Shown in pieces: positions 36,190 through 44,945 of a stretch of 64,000 bases of DNA. Both the position numbers and the translations under genes were made by a program. The stretch comes from Pseudevernia furfuracea (lineage: Eukaryota; Ascomycota; Lecanoromycetes; Lecanorales; Parmeliaceae). How positions within the stretch are numbered: position 1 is the stretch's first letter; each line of letters opens with the position of its first letter. The notes under the pieces were generated by a model. It did not search any database, was not told where the DNA came from, and saw only the letters and a program-made list of their open reading frames with translations. The DNA lies in assembly GCA_022315425.1 (NCBI GenBank), contig JAIUPT010000048.1, forward strand, positions 1-64,000, written 5' to 3'.

Positions 36190-37770
36190 GTCTGTCCACT
36201 GTCAAAACCAGCATCCCACAGCACATGGCAGCGCATCAGCCAATACGTGCACAGCGTCCAGCATGACATCAGAAGCCACCACTTGTTCAGTATTCCAGCC
36301 TCAGCTCCTAACAGGCACGATGAAGGTCTAATCATTGCTGTCAGCAAGCAGCTTCCATATTCAGCTTCACAGTGGCGCAAGGACACAATCAACCATGTCA
36401 TTTGGGTCACTCTCAAATCCCCTTCACCTCAGCTTCCCCCCATCACCATAGGCGTCTGTCATATCCCGCCCATCACCTCCCACCACATGGCCTTTAGCTC
36501 AGTCACAAACAGATTTGACACCCTCACCAGGCACATCAGAGCAGCAGTAGCAGCAGCAGCAGCTGCTGCAACACCTGCACACATCATGGTAGCAGGGGAC
36601 TTCAATGCCAAACTGGGCAACCTCCCAGATGCTTGGGTCTCCACCTTTCATGAAGACATCCCAGCACGCCAGTCACAGGACCAAGGCACCAATGCTCTTG
36701 GCCCACACCTTATGCAACTTGCGAAGCCACGGTGGCCATGGAGGTGACCTCCATGGTCTTGTGCACAGGCAGGACCCCCCTGGATATCCCAGCGGCCCCC
36801 AGCTATCCCAGGGGCAACTCGCGACTTGACCACGCCTTGGTCAGTCCCAGCCTCTTTCCATTCATCCACAGCTGCGGCATCTCTTTCCCAACTCAAGATT
36901 CAGACCACTGCCCCCTTGTCATGAATCTCCACCTGCCCTTCACGCCTCCATCTACGCCTTCCACACACAGCATTCACTCAGGCACACCTGTGACCAGGTG
37001 GGGTTGGGACTCAACTAAGCGGCCAGCTTACGCCAACAGCTTGCAGTCCCCAGCATGCGATCAACTTCTACAACACAGCATCCACTTATCCTCAAAGCAT
37101 CAGCTCAACCAGGCTGACAACGCCTTCACGTCAGCTCGCACCTCAGCATCCCGTTCAGCAGGCTTCCGTCAAAAGAAGCCAGCACCCAGCAACAGCACTC
37201 CCACTCAGCATCAGCGCCCAGCTTACCGGGACCAAGCATGCCGCTCCTTACAGTGTCAGTGGCGCAGAGCGGAAAGGCGCAACCCGGGCGCACCCTCTAC
37301 CATTGTCCTTCTAGCACAGCTCCAGGCCATGCTCACAGCCAAAAAGCGAAGCTTCAGCAACAAGCAAATATTCACCTTTGCCAGTTTGTACAAACAGACC
37401 CCCGCAAGTTCTTCAACAGACACGCGCGCCTCAGTCATCACTGCCTTCTGAGCTGAACACACCATCAGCCTGGAACCCACTCATAAGCAAGCTGACCTCC
37501 CCCCCAGCACAGACCGCCACCCACATGCCACCCCCGCACCAGCCACAGCCACCCCCTGCAAATACACTCAATACACCCATCACAGCTGAAGAAATCAGCC
37601 TCAGCTGCCAGCTCCTCACACGCCTCAGCCACCTGCCCCTGCGCACAGCCTCAATCAGCCTCTGACACTGGCTGAGGTTGAGGTTGGGCTGCAACATTTG
37701 CACAATGGCAGATCAGGAGCCTTGCATGGCTACACCTCAGAGCTCTTGCGCTATGCTCAGCTTGTGGGAT
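36190..37770 (+). mobile_element. truncated LINE retrotransposon (endonuclease and start of RT)
   Basis: The exonuclease-endonuclease-phosphatase domain is clear: SQWRKDTINHVIWVTLK (about 36370-36415), ITIGVCHIPP, the metal and catalytic motif MVAGDFNAKLG (about 36588-36620), and after a frame break near 36730 SRLDHALVSPSLFPFI and QDSDHCPLVMNLHLP (36818-36945), which includes the active-site SDHCPL. A Gln/Ser/Pro-rich connector follows. At about 37655-37770 comes LTLAEVEVGLQHLHNGRSGA with ELLRYAQ, the conserved lead-in to LINE reverse transcriptases. The RT core itself is missing: the sequence abruptly becomes a BRO-type gene in the other orientation near 37770. A GCAGCAGCAG tract lies in the endonuclease at 36541-36570. 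The copy is dead in its present form. Confidence 0.8.
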
Positions 37771-37774
37771 GCTG

Positions 37775-38100
37775 ACATGCTTTGGCAGCTGATGCTGCTT
37801 CTTGAAATTGGTTGTCGTCTGTGTGAACCCCAACACAGCCTGGTTGATGTGATGAGCTGCTATTGCATACAGCTTGGGTCCTGTCTGCCCAAATCCACCA
37901 GCAATCAGTTGCTGCAGGCTGGCATTCTTCACCTTCATCAGCTCTTTGCCCTGCAAGCGCCTGTCCAACCATTCATCACCTCGCTTTGCAGCATCTGGCT
38001 GTACAGAGTAGGACCCTGTCTTTCTGATGCTGGGCAAGCACCTTCCCAAACACCCATTTTCTGAATGCTCTTGCTGCGGGGAGCTTGAAGAAATATAGAA
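37775..38100 (-). pseudogene. BRO-N family gene fragment 1 (3' half)
   Basis: The fragment begins with KLPAARAFRKWVFGKVL, and after one extra base at about 38038 continues PSIRKTGSYSVQ, the end of a BRO-N domain. It then runs DEWLDRRLQGKELMKVKNAS, HHINQAVLGFTQTTTNFKKQ and HQLPKHVSIPQAEH, the downstream region seen in BRO/KilA-like proteins of large DNA viruses. The N-terminal half of the domain is absent upstream (toward 38.1-38.3 kb). The 3' end abuts the LINE. BRO proteins bind DNA and may regulate host or viral transcription. The fragment is closely similar to fragment 3. Confidence 0.75.
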
Positions 38101-38929
38101 GAAATATTTTACATGTTTCGGCCAGACAACACGTCCGATCACATGCAGCAGGGCCTAATGACCCTGCATCATATCATCAGTTTGCAACAATAATGTTTGT
38201 CTGTGGACACCTTAGGCACAACGCCCAAAGCATCATAGGACACATCAATCTCGATATCATTGAAGAAGAAGAAGATTTTACAAATTTCTGCCCTTGCACG
38301 AGGTTGCTAATTCATACAAATCCAGACTCAGACGATCAGGGGGATGGAAAATGGGGCTCCGGCCCCCTACCGGGGCCCTCCGCGGCGTCGGTTGGCCATG
38401 GCCCCTGGGTCTGGGTTGGAGGACCACAGCTCTGCAGACATTGCCTGCAGATCACAGTCGCGCAACCCGCATAGCGCCAACGCCGAACGGCGCACGACGC
38501 ATATCTGGCTGTGCGCGCACTGCAGATCTCTGTGTGCAGCTCTGTGTGTCTGGCCCTGAGCTTGTCTGGCTTGATCGAGTGCAACACTGTGGAGTCAGCT
38601 CGGGTGTCGCCGGTCGCAACAGAAATCTGCTTGCTCAGCTTGGCCAGAGGACTAGAGTCCTCAACAGACTGTGCTTGTCTGGGAGGCTACAACTTCTGGC
38701 CCTCAGCAGTGTGCAGCTCAGCTGCAGTTCACACTGCCTTTGCTGCTGTGCCTGGGTCACCTGCTATCAGCTTTGTTGCTAGTGCTGATACCATCTGTTC
38801 ATGTGTAGTGACAGCTTGGCTTGCAGGTGACCCACTGTGGCATGACAACCATTTGTTGGTGGATCACATGTGGATCAAGATGACCTGAGTGCTGATGGGC
38901 TAGGTGCAGCTTGTGAAGCTAAACACTAG

Positions 38930-39110
38930 CATCTATCACACAGTGGCAGCAGGTGTGATCATAGCAAGAAGCTTGCTGGTACTTATGGAGACATTGAGAC
39001 GGAAGATGACGCTGTGTACACAACACCACAGAACTCTATCACACAGTGGCAGCAGCTGGGACGCCAGCACGGAGCTTGCTGGTACGTTGTCATGGAAGAT
39101 GATGATGTTG
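38930..39110. repeat. diverged tandem duplication of about 104 bp
   Basis: TATCACACAGTGGCAGCAG followed by an AGCTTGCTGGTAC segment and then GGAAGATGA occurs first at about 38936-39010 and again at about 39040-39105. Each copy encodes a similar Ala/Leu-rich segment (HTVAAxG..ARSLLV). The parent gene was not recognised. Confidence 0.55.
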
Positions 39111-39470
39111 ACACAGCACCGGGGAGGCCTAGCTTTGCTTACACCTATGCTTTGCCTTTTTCTGGCTTACGTGCATTTTGTGTTCTGCTAGGTATAGATC
39201 CATGCTGTTTACCCTTTGTCCTCACACCTTGGTCCCACCAGCTTTGTCATGCAGTGGACAGTTGTGAGCCTTGCCTCCTTCAATGGTTTTACAGTTTGCC
39301 TTGCTGCTTTTGTTTTGCTGTTTGATGTGCTGCTCAGCTGGCCTACTTTGGCAAGAGAGTGGCAGCCACTGTGGCAGATTTTGTGATTATTTTACAACTG
39401 TACCTTGTAAAGACCCAGGCTACACCCACCCCCTGCGTTCCAGCAGGGCAATAAAATTGCCCTACTGTCA

Positions 39471-39520
39471 CATTGCCGGGTTTGAAGGCCATTTACATTG
39501 CCGGGTTTTAAGGCCATTTA
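39471..39520. repeat. 25-bp perfect-period tandem repeat, two units
   Basis: CATTGCCGGGTTTGAAGGCC plus ATTTA is repeated immediately with one substitution (TTTGAAGG to TTTTAAGG). It borders the truncated end of BRO fragment 2. Confidence 0.9.
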
Positions 39521-39534
39521 GTGCCGAGGTCGTT

Positions 39535-39860
39535 CAAGGAGGGCCTAAATCCGGGGGGGTGATTGCCCCCCCCATTTCTAGTAGGCCCTCCAATGTCTTT
39601 TGCCAGTCGGGATCCACATGGGCTTTGATAGCCTTTTTGGAGTCTTTGAATTTCATAACCTCAGCACAATCTTTTGCTCCAAACCACGCCGTGCCACTCA
39701 CGTCCATCATCGGAACTGTTGTGCCACAAGCTGTCAATAGCCTGGACTCCTGATCAAAATGGTAAATTGGGGGCACCATGGCTGAACAAAGGGGGGAGCA
39801 GATCTTTACTGCTTGCTGAGCGCCCATGTGAGTGACCTGCGAGATGCGTCCTGGGTTATA
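39535..39860 (-). pseudogene. BRO-N family gene fragment 2 (5' half)
   Basis: One open frame encodes PPIYHFDQESRLLTACGTTV and MMDVSGTAWFGAKDCAEVMK, then FKDSKKAIKAHVDPDWQKTL and EGLLEMGGAI. This is the first half of a BRO-N domain: the strand-rich start, the W-F-x-AKDxAE motif and the YKDxxKAIxxHV helix. The second half of the domain does not follow downstream. It lies instead upstream on the same strand as fragment 3. Confidence 0.8.
39538..39591. repeat. GC-rich imperfect hairpin
   Basis: GGAGGGCCTA at 39538-39547 pairs perfectly with TAGGCCCTCC at 39582-39591. Inside it, a run of seven G (39553-39559) faces a run of eight C (39566-39573) across a six-base loop. It sits at the truncated end of BRO fragment 2. 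Confidence 0.8.
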
Positions 39861-39873
39861 CGATCTTATATGT

Positions 39874-40083
39874 TCAGCTGTTATTGCCAATTGTAGCAGC
39901 TGCTTGCACTGAGTAAGACCCTGTCTTTCTGATGCTGGGCAACACCTCTCCAAACACCCATTTCTTGAATGCTATGGCTGCTGGAAGTTTGGATGTGCTG
40001 GCTAAATCATACAGACCAGCCTCTGAGATCCACTTTGGCAGTTGGGTCGTTCGAGGTGTGATTTTTAAGGGGGGGGACGGCAT
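39874..40083 (-). pseudogene. BRO-N family gene fragment 3 (3' half)
   Basis: The open frame reads TTQLPKWISEAGLYDLAS, TSKLPAAIAFKKWVFGEVL and PSIRKTGSYSVQ, the conserved second half of a BRO-N domain (WISEAGLY, FKKWVFGEVLPSIRKTGSY). It is nearly the same as fragment 1 but without the extra base. Together with fragment 2, the two halves are present in the reverse of coding order, so this is either two neighbouring truncated copies or a rearranged gene. Confidence 0.8.
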
Positions 40084-40109
40084 GTACCCACCCTTAAACG
40101 GTCCCCGCG

Positions 40110-40745
40110 CTCAGCAGCATACCATTTTATGAAGTGGATATGAAAACATGCGATCGCCAGACAAGATTGATGTCAGTGGTGATACATGGTACAATGGCAG
40201 AGCCGCTGCTCACAATTGTGGCTATAAGGACCATAAAAGGGCACTAAAGAGGCATGTACCAAAGCAATGCATCAAGATGTTTGTCGAGTTGATAGAACCT
40301 TCCCCATTACAGCTAAAACAAAATTTGGCAAACTCGCAGTACATAAATCAAGCAGGTCTGATGCAGCTTGTCTCTAAGAGCCGTCTCAGACGTAGTCTAG
40401 TGTATGCAACACAACTAGGCGTTGATACGTTTAAACAGAGACAGCAGAGCTGGCAACTACTGATTACATCGTAACTGCTTTTAATGGGGAAAATATGATT
40501 GAGCTATTTGTCATAGGCAAATACCGAATCGATCTTTATTTCCTGTTTACAAATGTGCCATTGAGTGTGACGAGCATGATCAACAAGGCAGAGATGTCTA
40601 CAAAGAGACCGAGAGGCAATCGTTCATCGTTCATTACAGAGCAGCTGAGTTGTCAATGGGTCAGGTTCAACCCACAGGGAGGACAACTTTAGTATTGCAG
40701 CAGTCACCAATGCCATCTTCACAGCAGAAAAAAGCTTGATACTTT
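40110..40745 (+). pseudogene. BRO-N gene with nuclease-like C-terminal segment, frameshifted
   Basis: The first frame gives DKIDVSGDTWYNGRAAAHNC with GYKDHKRALKRHVPKQ and SQYINQAGLMQLVSKSR, a diverged BRO-N domain. After frame changes the C-terminal part reads VIGKYRIDLYF, then in another frame AIECDEHDQQGRDVYKETER and QSFI, then ITEQLSCQWVRFNPQG, then DNFSIAAVTNAIFTAEKS. The order RIDLYF, IAIECDE, R..FI..L.C.FIRFNP matches the C-terminal domain of giant-virus MSV199/BRO-type proteins, which resembles a Vsr/DUF559 PD-(D/E)XK nuclease fold. At least three single-base frame breaks are needed. It lies head to head with fragment 3. Confidence 0.7.
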
Positions 40746-40783
40746 GTCGTACCCCCCTGTGTAATAATGCCTGGCCCCCTTGC

Positions 40784-42855
40784 TTACTGAGTTATCTTTG
40801 CCCTCTTTGCTGCTGCCTTCCTTGCTGATGCTCCCCCTCCCTTCAGAACCACAGACGACTTGGCCCTCTTTTCCAGGACAAGTTCACAGGACGGCCTTCC
40901 ATACTCTATCTCTGATGCCTCTCCACTGATGCGATCTTCCTCCTCGCTATCTTGACACTTACGTTCAGGAACAATCAGCCAATCTTGTCTCCCTGGGTTT
41001 ATACACAAATGTCACTGCAGATCTGGTCAGAGGGGGAAAAGACAGAGACGCTGATAGCTTTGGCTTGTGCATTCAAATATTTGTGTGAAGAGCACTGTAT
41101 AGCAGACCAGAAAGATGGCATATAGCATTTGCAGAGCACTGTATAGCAGAGCATATACATGCGTACAGTCAATACGAGGTTGCACAAGGTAAAGTTGTGT
41201 GCCTTACAAAACCCATTTTGCAATCCAAAGCAGGGTTAGAGTGGCAGTAATGCCATTTGCCGCAGGTATGACTAACCCCAGCGGCATTTCTGGCTAGCTT
41301 CGACGTATCCAATTATTGTTTCAATTGTGGCAGACGAAGCCACTGTTTGACCTGCACAGTGTCAACAAGAAAGAAAAAGAAACAAAAGAAAAATTTACGC
41401 TTTCCGGCGATCATAACAGGAGCCTCCTAAGGCGGCAGCCCGGAGCCAGTGTCAACAAATACAACACTAAAGTCAACAAATACAGAGTTGTGCCTTGTTC
41501 TCCACACTTCAGTTGCGTGACGACACGCAGTGTACTGGCAGGGCACAGCACCCTGTGCAACAGATGCATGCACACGTCATTGCCGTGACTCGGAGCTGCC
41601 AGTTCTCCCACTGCTGGCGCTGCTGCCAGCAAGGGTGACAGCTATGCCTGCAGCAGCAAGCTGGTCGTGCTGCTGCTGCTTGCTGGCCATGGCCTTGCCT
41701 GCCAGCTGTTCCAAGACCCTGTGACCAATGTGTGAGAAACCTTGGCAAACTCTTCCCAGGAAGCCCCTGCCACAGCACAGATGCCTAGAGAAGTGAGCAT
41801 CATTTTGCCAAAAGTAATGACTGTGATTTCTCTGTAAGAAGCCCAGGAAGAGCCAAGGGCATTCTGTTGCTAGCAGCCGTATGTCTGTGTATGTGTGGTG
41901 ATTGCATGCTGCCTTCCTGTGCATGTGCCATAATACACATTTTGCACCTATGTTTTGCTGCAGTACAGCCAATGATTTTTGCACAGAAAGGATATCACCT
42001 CTTGCATGGCATGTTCAGATCAGGCAGGCTTAGGGCAAAAGATGGCACCGTGCTGCTCCCCACGCTGCCTCTGGTTGCAGCACTGTTCAGGGATACGTTC
42101 CAAGAGCCGTGCATTGGGAACATGATGAGGGAGTACCCTCTCAGGCTGCATTTGCTCTGCTCCCAGGAGTCGCTCTTGTGCTCTATGGCTGAGCCCCAGC
42201 AAGATTTGCTGCTTGCTGCTGTGCCTGCGCAGCATCTGATACTGCCGTCTGAGACTGAGCCTGGGCATCAACAGGCCCTGCCCCATCAGCACTTGCCCTG
42301 TCAGGCTGTGCTTGAGCATCATCTGAGTCAGCCTTCTGAGGTTGGGTCTGAGTTTCATCAACTGCCCTGTCTGGCTGGGCCTGAGCTGTGTCAGGTATCA
42401 TCATGTCAGCACCATCAGGAAGTGCCCTTGTGGGCTGTCGCAGAGTGCCATCTATTATTGCCCTTTCCAGCTGCGCCTGAGCAGCTTCCATTGGCCTGCA
42501 GCACAAGTAGCTTTGAAAGGTCCACCGACTGAAAAGTTTGTCCCATGTGCAGTATCATACCTGTAGCAGTCAACACACGCATTGTGATAGACATACACAT
42601 AAGTATATGCTATGTCAAAGGCATGAAAGCTGGATGTGCTTGAGATAATAGTAATGACCTGTCACAGAAGCCAGCATTGCAAACGGTGTATGCATAGGGG
42701 TGTTGAGATGTGGTTTCACCTGCTGGCATCCTTCTTAGGCCCCTCTTGCTTGCTCTGCCCTTTGCCTTCAACCCCCCCCCCCCATCAGCTCCCTCCTCAG
42801 GGCTCATGGGCCGCCGCTGCTGGTGCAGGGGAGAGGTAATGTCTCTGACTGCCTC
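40784..42855 (-). CDS. unassigned Ala/Gln-repeat, basic-tailed protein
   Basis: Four minus-strand segments look like exons of one gene: a Gly- and Lys/Arg-rich stretch GLKAKGRASKRGLRR (about 42730-42780, whose Gly run is encoded by the 12-C tract at 42772-42783); a repetitive exon at 42183-42506 with AQAQPDRA-type units recurring about five times; GHRVLEQLAGKAMASKQQQH (about 41655-41725); and a last exon EEEDRISGEASEIEYGRPSC ... SARKAAAKRAKITQ ending at 40784. The basic C-terminus resembles a nuclear localisation signal. No domain was recognised, and linking the segments into one gene is inference. Confidence 0.35.
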
Positions 42856-43059
42856 TGCAGCATTGCTAAAAGAAGCAGCCTCAAGGCTGCAAGCACAGAC
42901 ACATACTCATCAGATACAGTGTAAACTGGTGCTTGCATGACCAGCACGACAAACAAAGTAATGGCCAAAAATTCAGCTAGTGACTGTATGATGCCCAATG
43001 GAAAGCATGTACAAACCAAATGTTGACTGCATCAGTAGTACGCTCTTGCAACTAAAGCA

Positions 43060-43443
43060 GTGCGGCCTACTAACTTAAGGTGGGGATGTCATCAAGGAGC
43101 ACTGGGTGCCAGAGGGCAACAGGCTTTTTCAGCAAGCTGGAAAATGGGCAGACAACTGGCAACTACAGCAAGACAATGCTCCACCTTACAAAACTGCCAA
43201 GAACATGGCTTGCATCACTGCAGAAGCGCCAGGTGGTCATTTCCTGTCATGGCCAGCAAACCTGACTTGTCATCCATTGAGAATCTGTGGGCTTGGATGG
43301 ACCACAAGCTGCACAAGGAGTATGCATGTGAAAGCATTGGAGAGTTGAAAATGGCCTTGGAGGAGATCAGGCAGTCCATCCCTGCTAGCATGTTGCATAA
43401 GCATTTTGATAGCATGGACATGCAGAATGAAGCGAATTGTTGA
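43060..43443 (+). mobile_element. Tc1/mariner transposase 3' remnant
   Basis: The frame at about 43080-43260 reads WQLQQDNAPPYKTAKNMA and ending LSWPAN. After a one-base shift at about 43260 it continues PDLSSIENLWAWMDHKLHKE and SIGELKMALEEIRQSIP to a stop at 43441-43443. QDNAPPH and WPANSPDLSPIENLW are the second and third catalytic blocks (D and E/D) of the Tc1/mariner DDE domain. The N-terminal DNA-binding domain and first Asp were not found, and no terminal inverted repeats were noticed. It is a fossil or damaged copy. Confidence 0.8.
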
Positions 43444-43499
43444 CCTGAATGGTGACTACATTGGCATATCATTCAGCTGAAGCCTGGCTAGCCCATTAT

Positions 43500-44010
43500 C
43501 ACTGAACTGCTGCACACTCTACTAGACACTGTATGAACTTGTCAAACCAGTTTGTGTTACTTGACCAGACTGTGACATGTCATGTCATGTCATTTTGGCG
43601 GTGGATCTGTGAATGTGTCACAACTTTCTTAAACCAATGTTGGCTTGATCCTTGTACTCAAACTGCACACACCACCACAACACATGTCTGCCAAGTACCA
43701 ACCATATGGCTGTCAATCAGTGCTGTGTGGTATGACCGGCGTCAATGCCACCAAAATTGGCATGCATCCCTACAGTAATCTGCCTTCTGTTTTGTTGGCT
43801 ATCCTACATGTTGGCATTACTACAGTGCTGAAAAGTTGTCCCATCGAATGCAAACAAAGATAGTGTTTTCACTAGTGTTTCTTTGAACAGAAACAAACTT
43901 AGCGCTGCTGTACAACCACGGACGAGAACGTATCATTTGGTGTCGACAATTTGTTGCCTGCTCCAGGTCAATTTCGCAGGCCGGCATGGCAGACGCGTTT
44001 TTGTCGTACT
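43500..44010. other. no gene recognised
   Basis: This stretch lies between the transposase remnant and the DUF4385 gene. A repeated word, CATGTCATGTCATGTCAT, occurs near 43580. Nothing else was seen. Confidence 0.4.
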
Positions 44011-44017
44011 TGCAAAC

Positions 44018-44865
44018 ATGAGACGGAAAGCTCTAGGAGACGATGAAGAGCCCAAGACTCGCAAGCGGTCTCAGCCAAACCCCCCGGCATAGATTACTCG
44101 GAGTAAGCCTCAGTTGTACAAGGTTGCGAGAGGTGAACAGGGAGTACTGACCGTTGAACCATACAAAGCAGAGATCCTTCCACACTGGCGCTTCAGGTTG
44201 GTTGCTGTGTGTCTGCCATTTCACGTGCCACTACCGTGTGATTCGCAGAAGGCCTGCTTTGTGACGTGTTGCGGATCAGACTGATTGTGCGTTGGCCCCT
44301 TGACCTTGTCCAGCATAGATCAGACCAGCGCTGGGGTAGCAAGTTACCCTCAAAAAAGCACACATACGCGCTGCTGGGACTTACAGCAGTGTGCAGTGCA
44401 GGACCCCCCTCAATAGCAGAGGAGTCTGCAGCAAAGATCTTTGAACTGTACGAGGGTTACAAAGATCAAAATGACTTTGTTGGCATGGACATGGCCAGAA
44501 AGTTTCTGCAAATGGGCTATACACGAGCCATGAGGTATGCAAAACACAAGGGAGGACGGAAGTATGATAGCAATCATGAGTTGCTGCCGGAGTCTGTTAA
44601 TGAAGAGAAGATAGAGTGTGCACAGGTAAGACAATGTGTTAAATGGCTGACATGCCCATCAGTGTTGCTAATTTACCAGACGTACAGTGACCTACATGGT
44701 CAACATGTACTCAAGGACACAGCATGCAAGGACATTCAATTCAAAATTGCTGTGGTGTGCAGAAATTTCGTGTTGTCTGGAAGCAATTAGAAGCAGATGC
44801 TGTTTTATCAAGATAGAAAAGTCAAGCACAAGCTTCTTGAGAAAACAGCAGCCAAAGCTGTATAA
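44018..44865 (+). CDS. DUF4385 family protein
   Basis: Conserved blocks follow in order: KPQLYKVARGEQGVLTVEPY and KAEILPHWRF (about 44108-44193); after an intron (donor at about 44194, acceptor before 44402) TPPSIAEESAAKIFELYEGY and DFVGMDMARKFLQMGYTRAM with RYAKHKGGRKYDS (44402-44575); then a last exon, KFRVVWKQLEADAV. Removing one T from the TTTT at 44803-44806 extends this to YQDRKVKHKLLEKTAAKAV, ending at TAA 44863-44865. This is the full DUF4385 signature; the family is mainly bacterial and of unknown function. A TAG lies in frame near 44090, in a place where a nearby C run and GG suggest two further consensus errors (a GIDYS-like reading exists in the next frame). Confidence 0.85.
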
Positions 44866-44945
44866 GCAGAAGCTTTCTTCTTGCTGCCATCCTTGCTTGT
44901 CATTTATAGCTGTGCCTTAGCGCTGTGAATTGTGATTGCTACAAT

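Noticed and set aside
41867..42532. 221-codon plus-strand open frame
   Set aside because: It is the antisense of the AQAQP-repeat exon. The sense of the repeat and the neighbouring exon-like pieces favour the minus strand.
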